DNA from: Chitinophagales bacterium
Lineage (GTDB): Bacteria; Bacteroidota; Bacteroidia; Chitinophagales; BACL12
Assembly (NCBI GenBank): GCA_019694895.1
Contig: JAIBBA010000010.1
Span: 1 to 46,127 of the forward strand
DNA length: 46,127 nt
Reading direction: 5' to 3'
The translations under genes and the position numbers were made by a program. Positions 36,539 to 43,381 of the stretch are shown here, one piece after another (position 1 is the first letter of the stretch; every line of letters starts with the position of its first letter). The notes under the pieces are model-generated. The model ran no database searches and was not told where the DNA came from. It was given only the letters and a program-made list of their open reading frames with translations.

Positions 36539-37266
36539 TCATTAGTCACAAGTATAAGTACGTTTTCATCGAACTCCCTCAAACTGCAAGCAGTGCTATT
36601 GCCCGTGAGTTGAAGGAAAATTATGATGGGCATGAAATATTATTCAAACATGCACTGTATAGCACAGATTTTTTGAAGCAGGCAAAACCTGAAGAGAAGC
36701 AGTTTACGCGCGTCAGTGGGTTGAGGAACCCAATGGATATTTGTGTGAGCAATTATTTTAAGTTCAAGACAGATCATGAAAACAGATATTCCAATCCTCG
36801 CCTGATGAAGCACGGTTTTCTGAGGAAGTATATTATGCGGTGGTGGAATGTACGTCAGTATAAATCTATCATTGAGGGTGGAGAGAATTTTGAGAATTTC
36901 TTCATGCGTGCCTATACTTTACCTTATGCCAGTTGGAGTATCATTGAACATAAACGCATGGATTATGTCATCAGGTTCGAGAACTTACAAGCAGATTTTG
37001 CAAAAGCACTTGAATTGATAGGTGTAGACAAAGTACGTGATATTCCTGTTGCCAATAAAACTGCCGAGAAGTCGAAAACATTTTGGGAATATTACGAAAG
37101 TGATAAAGCTAAGCGTCGTGCTAAATATATTTTCGGCCCATATATGCAACGATGGGGCTACGACTTTCCTGAGAGTTGGAATCATATTCGTATTCCATGG
37201 CATTCCTTTTTCCTATACAGAATTGTGAACGTAGCGAGAATCATATTCTGGAAATTCTTACGTTAA
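36535..37266 (+). CDS. Divergent sulfotransferase-family protein (ST4) lacking the loop lysine
   Basis: The 243-residue protein resembles the Sulfotransfer_2-type enzymes that begin with a short strand and the loop hxPKTxxTS. Here the loop reads ELPQTASSAI, so the conserved lysine is Q16 and the following Gly/Thr residues are Ala/Ser. The 3'-phosphate-binding motif is kept as GLRNPMDICVSNYFKF with R64 and S72, and YVIRFENLQADFAKAL matches a conserved C-terminal segment. PAPS binding seems possible but catalysis is uncertain. It overlaps the glycosyltransferase by 4 bases and precedes ST5 by 6 bases, so it is produced with them. It could be an inactive or altered member, or a PAP(S)-binding partner. 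Confidence 0.75.
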   Translation: MIISHKYKYVFIELPQTASSAIARELKENYDGHEILFKHALYSTDFLKQAKPEEKQFTRVSGLRNPMDICVSNYFKFKTDHENRYSNPRLMKHGFLRKYIMRWWNVRQYKSIIEGGENFENFFMRAYTLPYASWSIIEHKRMDYVIRFENLQADFAKALELIGVDKVRDIPVANKTAEKSKTFWEYYESDKAKRRAKYIFGPYMQRWGYDFPESWNHIRIPWHSFFLYRIVNVARIIFWKFLR

Positions 37267-37272
37267 TATCAA

Positions 37273-38220
37273 ATGGCAGCGAAACCTACATTCCTTATTG
37301 TTGGCGCTGTAAAGGCAGGTACTACTTCTATCCATGAATACCTGCAAATGCATCCGGAAGTGTATATGTCGCCGGTTAAGGAGACAAATCATTTCAGTGA
37401 TGCCGATATGCTGTTTGATCACTTCAATGTTGATTACAAGCAGGATATCAATGCGAATCTGGAAAAATATCTGGCCGGCCCTATGGATAAGAAAATCCAT
37501 ATTGCGCATGTCAGAACTGCAGAGCAATATGCTGCTTTGTTTAAAAATGTCACCTCTCAAAAAGCAATAGGAGAGGTGAGTAATTCTTATTTGTATTTGC
37601 CTTCTACAGCTGCGGCAATTCACAAAGCTTTGCCGGATGTGCAAATTGTGATGATATTACGTAATCCTGTTGAGCGATTGTATTCACAATTTCTCATGAA
37701 TCTGAAACTTGGAAAAATAGTGGAAAAGGATTTGCTGAAGGAAATTGAAGCAGACCAGGTAAAACCTGTGAAGGGATGGGGTGTAAGTCATTTATATCTG
37801 GAGGTGGGCATGTATTATGAGCAGGTAAAACGCTATTTAGATATTTTTGACAAGAATAAAGTTTGCATATTGTATTACGACGATTACAAGAAAGATCCTA
37901 CAGGCACTATGCAATCGCTGTTTAAGTTTTTAGGTGTAGATGCAACATTCACACCCGACATGTCAAAAAGATATAATGAGGCGGGAATGCCCAGGTTTGG
38001 TAAACTAAATTATTGGCTTACACAAATTGGTGTGTATGGTTTAGTGAAGAGAATATTTCCTTCCAATTTAAAAGAAAGACTTAAATCGCTTATTTATACC
38101 AAAGAAAATATTCCTACTATTACTGCCGAAGAAAAGGAATATCTAATAAATTATTACAGGAAGGATATTGAGCAATTGCAGTTGCTGCTGAACAAAGATC
38201 TAAGTAATTGGTTGAAATAA
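37273..38220 (+). CDS. PAPS-dependent sulfotransferase (ST5), paralogue of ST3
   Basis: The 315-residue protein contains GAVKAGTTSIHEYL with K14 and LRNPVERLYSQF with R130 and S138, the two PAPS-binding signatures. It shares with ST3 the insertion region and the near-identical stretch FKNVTSQKAIGE followed by xSxSYLY, so the two probably arose by duplication. It is the last gene of the operon; its stop codon directly abuts the stop codon of the convergent CLC gene at 38221, and I see no terminator hairpin at this junction. Confidence 0.93.
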   Translation: MAAKPTFLIVGAVKAGTTSIHEYLQMHPEVYMSPVKETNHFSDADMLFDHFNVDYKQDINANLEKYLAGPMDKKIHIAHVRTAEQYAALFKNVTSQKAIGEVSNSYLYLPSTAAAIHKALPDVQIVMILRNPVERLYSQFLMNLKLGKIVEKDLLKEIEADQVKPVKGWGVSHLYLEVGMYYEQVKRYLDIFDKNKVCILYYDDYKKDPTGTMQSLFKFLGVDATFTPDMSKRYNEAGMPRFGKLNYWLTQIGVYGLVKRIFPSNLKERLKSLIYTKENIPTITAEEKEYLINYYRKDIEQLQLLLNKDLSNWLK

Positions 38221-39660
38221 TTATTCGGTTTTAGCTTTATTTTCTTCTTGTTCCTCTCTTGCAGCCTGTTGAAGCATACTATTTAATTTTAGACCATCAA
38301 GTGCATAAGTAAACAAATACCTTGAAACTCCAAAGCTGATAGCACTAACTATCATCAAAGGCACCATCAAGTCATAGCCTCCTGTTATTTCAGCAATAAG
38401 GAATATTGCAGTGAGTGGCGCATGGAAAATGCCACTGAGCATTCCTGCCATTGCAACAACTGTAAAGTTGCCCGGAGGCAAGTTGAAAATTCCCGTAAGA
38501 TTTATCAGTCCCGCAAAAATATATCCCAAATAGGCACCGGTGAATAATGAAGGAGCAAAATTGCCGCCATTGCCACCGCTTCCTAATGTAATGGAAGTGG
38601 CCACCACTTTAAGTAATAATACGAAAGTGAGTACAATAATCATCATCACAGGATCCTGCAGGTTGCCAACAACTACTGAACCTTTTAATATGTCTTCCGC
38701 ATGATTGCCTGCTAAAGTTTTGATGCTCTCATAGCCTTCGCCGAATAATGGTGGAAATAATAATATCAATATACCCAATAATATTCCGCCGATGATTGCT
38801 CGTTGAACATAGAACCGTTGTTTAACTCTGCGAAATATTCTTTCTATACGCAGCGAGGTTCTGATATAGTAAACTGCAATTACTCCCGATAACAATCCTA
38901 ATAATATATAAAACGGCACATTGTGATAATTGAAAGGTGCCATGTTAGAAAAGTTCAGGAGTATTTCCTCATTTAAAATGATCTTCGACAGAATGGCACC
39001 GGAAGCTGCAGCAATGAGAATAGGGATAAATGCTACTATGGTGATTTCACTTATCAGTACTTCAACTGCAAACAACACACCAGCAATCGGTGCATTAAAC
39101 GTTGCCGCAATTCCGGCTGCAACACCTGAAGCAATCATTAAGGTCCTTTCCTCCGGTCCTACTTTATATGTTTTGCCATAATTGGATCCTATGGCAGCAC
39201 CTGTAGTCACAATTGGTGTCTCTAACCCTGTAGAGCCACCAGTCCCAACAGTAATGGCGCTGGTAATTAAATGTGAGTACATTAATTTTCCCGGCAGGCG
39301 GCTTTCCTTCTTTTTGATAGAAAAAATAATGGCCGCATTCCCACCACCCAGGTTCCCGCCAAAATACCGCTGAACTATCCAAGTTGTAACTAATATACCT
39401 AATAAGGGAAATGAACTATAGATATAAGGTGAGATCTTACCGATATTGCTTTCTGTGAACAGGAGGGCATGAATGTAGAACACCATGGCCTTAAGCAAAA
39501 TTGCAGCCAAGGCAGAGGTGATGCCTATTAAAACCCCGGAAATGGTGACAAACTGCTTCTCGTTTAAATACTGCTGGAAAAAGGAGATCAGGTGCTCATG
39601 CCAGCGAAGGATTTTAACAGCCCTTGCCGACAAATCACGCTCTGAGTTTTCCTGCGCCAT
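38221..39660 (-). CDS. CLC-family chloride channel or H+/Cl- antiporter
   Basis: The 479-residue membrane protein has the CLC anion-selectivity signatures in order: FGGNLGGGNAAI (about 100-111), GTGGSTGLETPIV with the gating glutamate E147, and GGNGGNFAPSLFTGAYLG. The gating glutamate is present, consistent with a proton-coupled antiporter or gated channel. No C-terminal CBS domains follow. The first motif departs from the classical GSGIP, so anion preference is uncertain; fluoride-specific CLCs also have altered motifs, but the match here is to the ordinary chloride type. It is convergent with ST5 and divergent from the rpsP operon. Confidence 0.92.
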   Translation of the reverse strand: MAQENSERDLSARAVKILRWHEHLISFFQQYLNEKQFVTISGVLIGITSALAAILLKAMVFYIHALLFTESNIGKISPYIYSSFPLLGILVTTWIVQRYFGGNLGGGNAAIIFSIKKKESRLPGKLMYSHLITSAITVGTGGSTGLETPIVTTGAAIGSNYGKTYKVGPEERTLMIASGVAAGIAATFNAPIAGVLFAVEVLISEITIVAFIPILIAAASGAILSKIILNEEILLNFSNMAPFNYHNVPFYILLGLLSGVIAVYYIRTSLRIERIFRRVKQRFYVQRAIIGGILLGILILLFPPLFGEGYESIKTLAGNHAEDILKGSVVVGNLQDPVMMIIVLTFVLLLKVVATSITLGSGGNGGNFAPSLFTGAYLGYIFAGLINLTGIFNLPPGNFTVVAMAGMLSGIFHAPLTAIFLIAEITGGYDLMVPLMIVSAISFGVSRYLFTYALDGLKLNSMLQQAAREEQEENKAKTE

Positions 39661-39682
39661 AGGGCGAAAATAGGCATTTCAC

Positions 39683-39713
39683 TTGTAAAAACCACCCGAT
39701 TAAGGTATCTTTG
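39683..39713 (+). promoter_or_regulatory. Bacteroidota-type promoter of the rpsP operon
   Basis: TTG at 39683-39685 and TATCTTTG at 39706-39713 are separated by exactly 20 bases, the textbook -33/-7 arrangement for the primary sigma factor of this phylum. It lies 72 bases upstream of rpsP and leaves room for a structured leader. Confidence 0.8.
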
Positions 39714-39721
39714 CACCCCAA

Positions 39722-39764
39722 TCTCAACTCTCCGGCTGGTCCGGGTCGATCTGAGACATTTTTT
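39722..39764 (+). promoter_or_regulatory. Structured leader with terminator-like tail upstream of rpsP
   Basis: Directly after the promoter, TCTCA (39722-39726) can pair with TGAGA (39752-39756) and CCGG (39732-39735) with CCGG (39741-39744), giving a two-part stem. Two bases later a run of six T (39759-39764) follows. The element lies 21 bases before the rpsP start. The arrangement resembles a transcription attenuator or a ribosomal-protein-binding leader, but the stem is imperfect and function is inferred. Confidence 0.45.
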
Positions 39765-39785
39765 AACTAAAAAGCATGTTTTAAC

Positions 39786-40352
39786 ATGGCAACTAAAATC
39801 AGATTACAACGTCACGGTAGAAAGAAAGCTCCTTTCTATCACATTGTGGTAGCCGACGTAAGGGCTCCACGCGATGGTAAATTCATCGAACGCCTGGGTT
39901 CTTATAACCCGACAACAGTTCCTGCTCAAATCATTATTGATGTAGACAAGGCTGTTGACTGGCTGCAAAAAGGTGCGCAACCTACAACTACTGTTAATGC
40001 TATCCTTCGCTACAAAGGGGTATTGTACAAAAAACACCTCCTTCGTGGTGTGGCAAAAGGTGCCTTCACTACTGAAGTAGCAGATCAGAAATTTGATGAG
40101 TGGGTAAAAAGCCACGAAACAGCTGTTATCGATAAGGTTAAAGCTATCGAGGCATCTGCTGCTGCAACAAAAGCTGCTGAAGTAGCACGTATCAATGCAA
40201 AACGTTTGGAAGAAGCTTCTAAAAAAGCGGCCGCTGAACGCGAAGCAGAAGCTGCTGCTACCGTAGAAACTGCAACTGAAGAGGCTGCGGTGGAAGAAAC
40301 AACTTCAGAAGCAGCTAATGATGCTACTACTGAGGAGACAACTAACGAATAA
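39786..40352 (+). CDS. rpsP: Ribosomal protein bS16 with Ala/Glu-rich C-terminal extension
   Basis: The first 80 residues ([24 protein letters not shown]... RLGSYNP) are a standard bS16 of the 30S subunit. The protein is 188 residues, more than twice the E. coli length of 82; the extra region from about residue 110 is low-complexity Ala/Glu/Thr with a likely coiled-coil part ([30 protein letters not shown]) and an acidic tail. Such extensions are common in Bacteroidota S16. It is the first gene of rpsP-rimM-trmD-rplS and is preceded by a strong promoter and a structured leader. Confidence 0.97.
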   Translation: MATKIRLQRHGRKKAPFYHIVVADVRAPRDGKFIERLGSYNPTTVPAQIIIDVDKAVDWLQKGAQPTTTVNAILRYKGVLYKKHLLRGVAKGAFTTEVADQKFDEWVKSHETAVIDKVKAIEASAAATKAAEVARINAKRLEEASKKAAAEREAEAAATVETATEEAAVEETTSEAANDATTEETTNE

Positions 40353-40361
40353 TCAAATCCC

Positions 40362-40868
40362 GTGCAAGGCGAACTGGTCGAAATCGGTTATGTGATCAGA
40401 ACGCATGGTGTAAAGGGACATGTGCGTATAGCATTTGATGATAATTGTAAAGAGCTTTCGGTTTCGGAAGCTCTTTACTTTTTAATTAAAGGAGTGCATA
40501 TGCCTCACTTCATCAGCGAGATCAGCCATTTTAATAATGGCGATGCCCTTGTATTGCTCGAAGAATTGCACAATAAGGAAGAAGCTGATCTCTACACAAA
40601 ACGTCCAGTTTTTGGTCCTGCAGAGTGGCTTGAAGATACTGATGAAGACCAGGAAATAGCCTTTGAAGGATGGAAAATTCATGATGAAACCTATGGCGAA
40701 CTTGGTCAAATCATTGCCTCTGCCGATATGGGGGCGTATCTATTGCTAACAGTTAGCCATCAGGGTCGTGAACTGTTGGTGCCCATGCATGACCACCTCA
40801 TTATTCGAGAAGATGAATCCTCTGAAACCTTGTTTACTAAGCTTCCGGAGGGACTTACGGACCTTTAA
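40362..40868 (+). CDS. rimM: 16S rRNA processing protein RimM
   Basis: RimM assists maturation of the 30S head domain and binds uS19. The 168-residue protein starts at a GTG (40362), 9 bases after rpsP; no upstream ATG is in frame in the gap. The N-terminal motif [19 protein letters not shown] and the C-terminal PRC-barrel with GAYLLLTV and [11 protein letters not shown] are family hallmarks. An unusual perfect hairpin with a T tract lies in its coding sequence (40447-40483), corresponding to residues 29-41. It is followed by trmD after 11 bases. Confidence 0.95.
   Translation: MQGELVEIGYVIRTHGVKGHVRIAFDDNCKELSVSEALYFLIKGVHMPHFISEISHFNNGDALVLLEELHNKEEADLYTKRPVFGPAEWLEDTDEDQEIAFEGWKIHDETYGELGQIIASADMGAYLLLTVSHQGRELLVPMHDHLIIREDESSETLFTKLPEGLTDL
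40447..40483 (+). terminator. Terminator-like hairpin inside the rimM coding sequence
   Basis: GTAAAGAGCTTTC (40447-40459) pairs with GGAAGCTCTTTAC (40466-40478): 13 base pairs with one G-U wobble and a 6-base loop, followed immediately by five T (40479-40483). In form this is an intrinsic terminator, yet it is located about 29 codons into rimM. It may act as an attenuator between rpsP and rimM-trmD. Termination in vivo is inferred, and translating ribosomes would be expected to disrupt it. Confidence 0.6.
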
Positions 40869-40879
40869 TTCATAACCCT

Positions 40880-41560
40880 ATGCGCATCGACATTATTACG
40901 GTATTACCCGAATTGCTGGATTCTCCGTTTCAACATAGTATCATGAAACGTGCTGCCGACAAGGGTTTGCTAGAAGTTAACCTGGTGCAGTTGCGCGATT
41001 ACGGCCTTGGACAGCATAAGCAAGTCGACGATTATCAATTTGGTGGTGGTGCCGGTATGGTGATGATGGTGGAGCCCATCTTCAATTGCATCAACGCCTT
41101 GAAAGCCCAACGTATCTATGATGAGGTGATTTATCTAACGCCTGACGGAGAGCGATTTAACCAAAAGATAGCCAATCAGCTGTCGCTGAAAGGCAATATC
41201 ATTCTGCTTTGCGGACATTATAAGGGGGTGGATGAACGCATTCGCGAGCACCTGATTACCAGAGAGATTTCTATCGGCGACTATGTACTCAGCGGAGGTG
41301 AACTGGCTGCGGCGATACTTGTAGATGCAATTGGCAGGCTGATTCCGGGTGTTTTGGGTGATGAAACCTCTGCTTTGTTTGATAGCTTTCAGGACGACCT
41401 TTTGGCTCCTCCGGTGTATACCCGTCCGGCAAACTTTCAGGGTTGGGAGATACCGGAAATCCTGCTAAGCGGACATACGGCCAAAATCGAGGAATGGAGA
41501 CATGATGAGGCTCTGAAAAAGACCAAATCCCGCCGTCCGGACCTCCTTCCGGAAAACTAA
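40880..41560 (+). CDS. trmD: tRNA (guanine37-N1)-methyltransferase
   Basis: TrmD methylates G37 next to the anticodon and prevents +1 frameshifting. The 226-residue protein has the SPOUT trefoil-knot signature [10 protein letters not shown] and [21 protein letters not shown], the SAM-binding knot, plus the N-terminal [13 protein letters not shown] and [11 protein letters not shown]. It follows rimM by 11 bases in the classical rpsP-rimM-trmD-rplS order. A separate promoter for rplS overlaps the end of this region. Confidence 0.97.
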   Translation: MRIDIITVLPELLDSPFQHSIMKRAADKGLLEVNLVQLRDYGLGQHKQVDDYQFGGGAGMVMMVEPIFNCINALKAQRIYDEVIYLTPDGERFNQKIANQLSLKGNIILLCGHYKGVDERIREHLITREISIGDYVLSGGELAAAILVDAIGRLIPGVLGDETSALFDSFQDDLLAPPVYTRPANFQGWEIPEILLSGHTAKIEEWRHDEALKKTKSRRPDLLPEN

Positions 41561-41569
41561 GCCGGAAAG

Positions 41570-41600
41570 TTGGCAAAAACACTAAAACCTGTTATCTTTG
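41570..41600 (+). promoter_or_regulatory. Bacteroidota-type internal promoter for rplS
   Basis: TTG at 41570-41572 and TATCTTTG at 41593-41600 are separated by exactly 20 bases, an exact repeat of the rpsP promoter layout. It lies in the 63-base gap after trmD and 23 bases before the rplS start, so rplS can be expressed independently of the upstream genes. Confidence 0.8.
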
Positions 41601-41623
41601 CAGTCCACTTTAAAAATTAGTGT

Positions 41624-41986
41624 ATGGAATTCTTACAATCACTCGCACAAGACCTTATCCCATCAAAGGAAATCCCGCAGTTTAAAGCAGGTGATACTGT
41701 TACTGTTAACTATAAAATCATTGAAGGTGATAAGTCAAGAACACAGGCTTTCAAAGGCGATGTGATTCAGCGCAAAGGCACCGGTCGTACGCAAACATTC
41801 ACTGTTAGAAAAATTTCTAATGGCGTTGGTGTTGAAAGGGTATTCCCTTTATTTTCACCAAACATCGAAAGCATCGAGGTAAATAAATCAGGTAAAGTAC
41901 GTCGTGCTAAGATATTCTATCTCCGCGGACTGAAAGGAAAATCAGCTCGTATCAAAGAAGTAAAATCAACTTCTGTCGCAGAATAA
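41624..41986 (+). CDS. rplS: Ribosomal protein bL19
   Basis: The 120-residue protein is a typical bL19 at the 30S-50S interface: [39 protein letters not shown] region, [28 protein letters not shown] and [22 protein letters not shown]. It is the last gene of the operon, has its own promoter and is followed by a clear terminator. Confidence 0.98.
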   Translation: MEFLQSLAQDLIPSKEIPQFKAGDTVTVNYKIIEGDKSRTQAFKGDVIQRKGTGRTQTFTVRKISNGVGVERVFPLFSPNIESIEVNKSGKVRRAKIFYLRGLKGKSARIKEVKSTSVAE

Positions 41987-42014
41987 AGGACTGTCATGAA
42001 TATATAGTTTGAAT

Positions 42015-42047
42015 AACCCTGGTCTAACGATCAGGGTTTTTTGTTTT
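42015..42047 (+). terminator. Rho-independent terminator after rplS
   Basis: AACCCTG (42015-42021) pairs with CAGGGTT (42032-42038) around a 10-base loop, followed by a T-rich tail (42037-42047). It ends the rpsP-rplS operon. On the minus strand the T tract is poor, so it is weaker for the convergent bshB1. Confidence 0.82.
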
Positions 42048-42072
42048 AGAGCAAACTAACACTGAAAAATAA

Positions 42073-42789
42073 TCACATCAATTCGCCGAGCGACTTCACA
42101 GCAATGGTGCGGCTGCAAGTAAAGCCTTCAGCATATTTGAATTGTGCCGGCCTCCCGATTTCACGTGCGCGACTTTCAATCGCTTCGAAGAAATTTTTTG
42201 AAGAGATATACGTTTCCGGCTCATTACTTCCCGGATCGAAAAATTGAGAACGGTGTGCAGCGATGCTTTCCATACGCTCTTCCCATACATCCGAAATATC
42301 TACAATTACATCCGGTGTTATCCATCTATCCTGCAGATAATGCAATACCAATCGCGGACGCCAGGGTTTTTGTGCGATATTATTTTCGGTTGTTTCGATT
42401 TTAATTAATCCGGATAAAAATGCGGAGGACTCTAATAAGTTGGAGCCTCTGCCATGATCAGGATGACGATCGTGAATGGCATTGCAGATAATAATATCGG
42501 GTTGATATTTTCTTATCGCCTGAATAACAATAGCCCTATTAGCATTATTATCCTCAAAGAAACCATCCGGAAGTTCCAGATTTTCACGAATAGAACAACC
42601 AATGATCTGAGCAGCATCGGCAGCTTCTTGTGCGCGGATCTCTGCTGTGCCCCTAGATCCCAGTTCGCCACGTGTAAGGTCTATGATGCCTACTTTTTTC
42701 CCGTTGCGCACTTCCTTTATCAGTACTCCGCTACATCCTAATTCAACGTCGTCAGGATGCGCACCAAAGGCAAGAATATCCAGTTTCAT
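42073..42789 (-). CDS. bshB1: N-acetyl-alpha-D-glucosaminyl L-malate deacetylase 1 (bacillithiol biosynthesis)
   Basis: BshB1 removes the N-acetyl group from GlcNAc-malate, the second step toward bacillithiol, the low-molecular-weight thiol of many Bacteroidota and Firmicutes. The 238-residue protein shows the LmbE-family metal site AHPDDVELG (H11, D13, D14) and the second histidine motif HDRHPDHGRG, with the BshB1-like RGELGSRGTAEIRAQEA. It is the last gene of a minus-strand cluster after the peroxidase (19-base gap) and thioredoxin reductase, consistent with a thiol-redox function. bshA and bshC are not in the window. Confidence 0.92.
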   Translation of the reverse strand: MKLDILAFGAHPDDVELGCSGVLIKEVRNGKKVGIIDLTRGELGSRGTAEIRAQEAADAAQIIGCSIRENLELPDGFFEDNNANRAIVIQAIRKYQPDIIICNAIHDRHPDHGRGSNLLESSAFLSGLIKIETTENNIAQKPWRPRLVLHYLQDRWITPDVIVDISDVWEERMESIAAHRSQFFDPGSNEPETYISSKNFFEAIESRAREIGRPAQFKYAEGFTCSRTIAVKSLGELM

Positions 42790-42808
42790 CAGACAAAAAT
42801 AACCGAGT

Positions 42809-43324
42809 TTACTTAGGATTTGTAGCCATCAAGGCTCTTTCTATCGCTTTGCGGAGCGCAGCGTTATTCGGTTTGCGATAAGTCCAGAAATGATCCAGTG
42901 CTTCACCATTCCTGCCAACAAGAAATTTATAGAAATTCCAACGCGGTTGTTTACTGAATTTTCCATTCAGCGATTTACTCGAAAAGAATTTAAAAACAGC
43001 ATTCGCCTCATCGCCACGGACCTTTGATTTTGCCATCATCGGAAAGGTAACACCATAATTTACCTGACAATGTTCTTGAATCTGCTCACCATTTAATGGC
43101 TCTTGTGCAAATTGATCTGATGGGAAACCTATTACTACCAATCCACGGTCTTTGTATTCCTGATACAATTCTTCCAATAATCCGAGTTGATAGGTATGAC
43201 CACATTTACTGGCAGTATTTACGATCAGCAGCACCTTGCCGGTATACTCACTCATAGAAAAAGTACGACCGGATAATGCGGTTACATTCAGGGCATGTAT
43301 AGAAGGAAAGGTGTTACTTCTCAT
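42809..43324 (-). CDS. Glutathione peroxidase-family thiol peroxidase
   Basis: The 171-residue protein matches the glutathione peroxidase fold: VNTASKCGHTYQLGLLEELY with the peroxidatic C41 (cysteine, not selenocysteine), GFPSDQFAQEP with the conserved Gln, and RWNFYKFLVGRNG with the Trp/Asn pair. In the FPCNQF-type segment the usual cysteine is serine (FPSDQF). Bacterial members generally use thioredoxin rather than glutathione, which fits the neighbouring thioredoxin reductase gene (57-base gap) and the bacillithiol gene. No signal peptide is evident, so a cytoplasmic role in peroxide removal is likely. Confidence 0.92.
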   Translation of the reverse strand: MRSNTFPSIHALNVTALSGRTFSMSEYTGKVLLIVNTASKCGHTYQLGLLEELYQEYKDRGLVVIGFPSDQFAQEPLNGEQIQEHCQVNYGVTFPMMAKSKVRGDEANAVFKFFSSKSLNGKFSKQPRWNFYKFLVGRNGEALDHFWTYRKPNNAALRKAIERALMATNPK

Positions 43325-43381
43325 ATGCTTAACTGAACAGCAAATGGAGTGAAAAGTTCATCACCAAAAAGTGACGATTTA

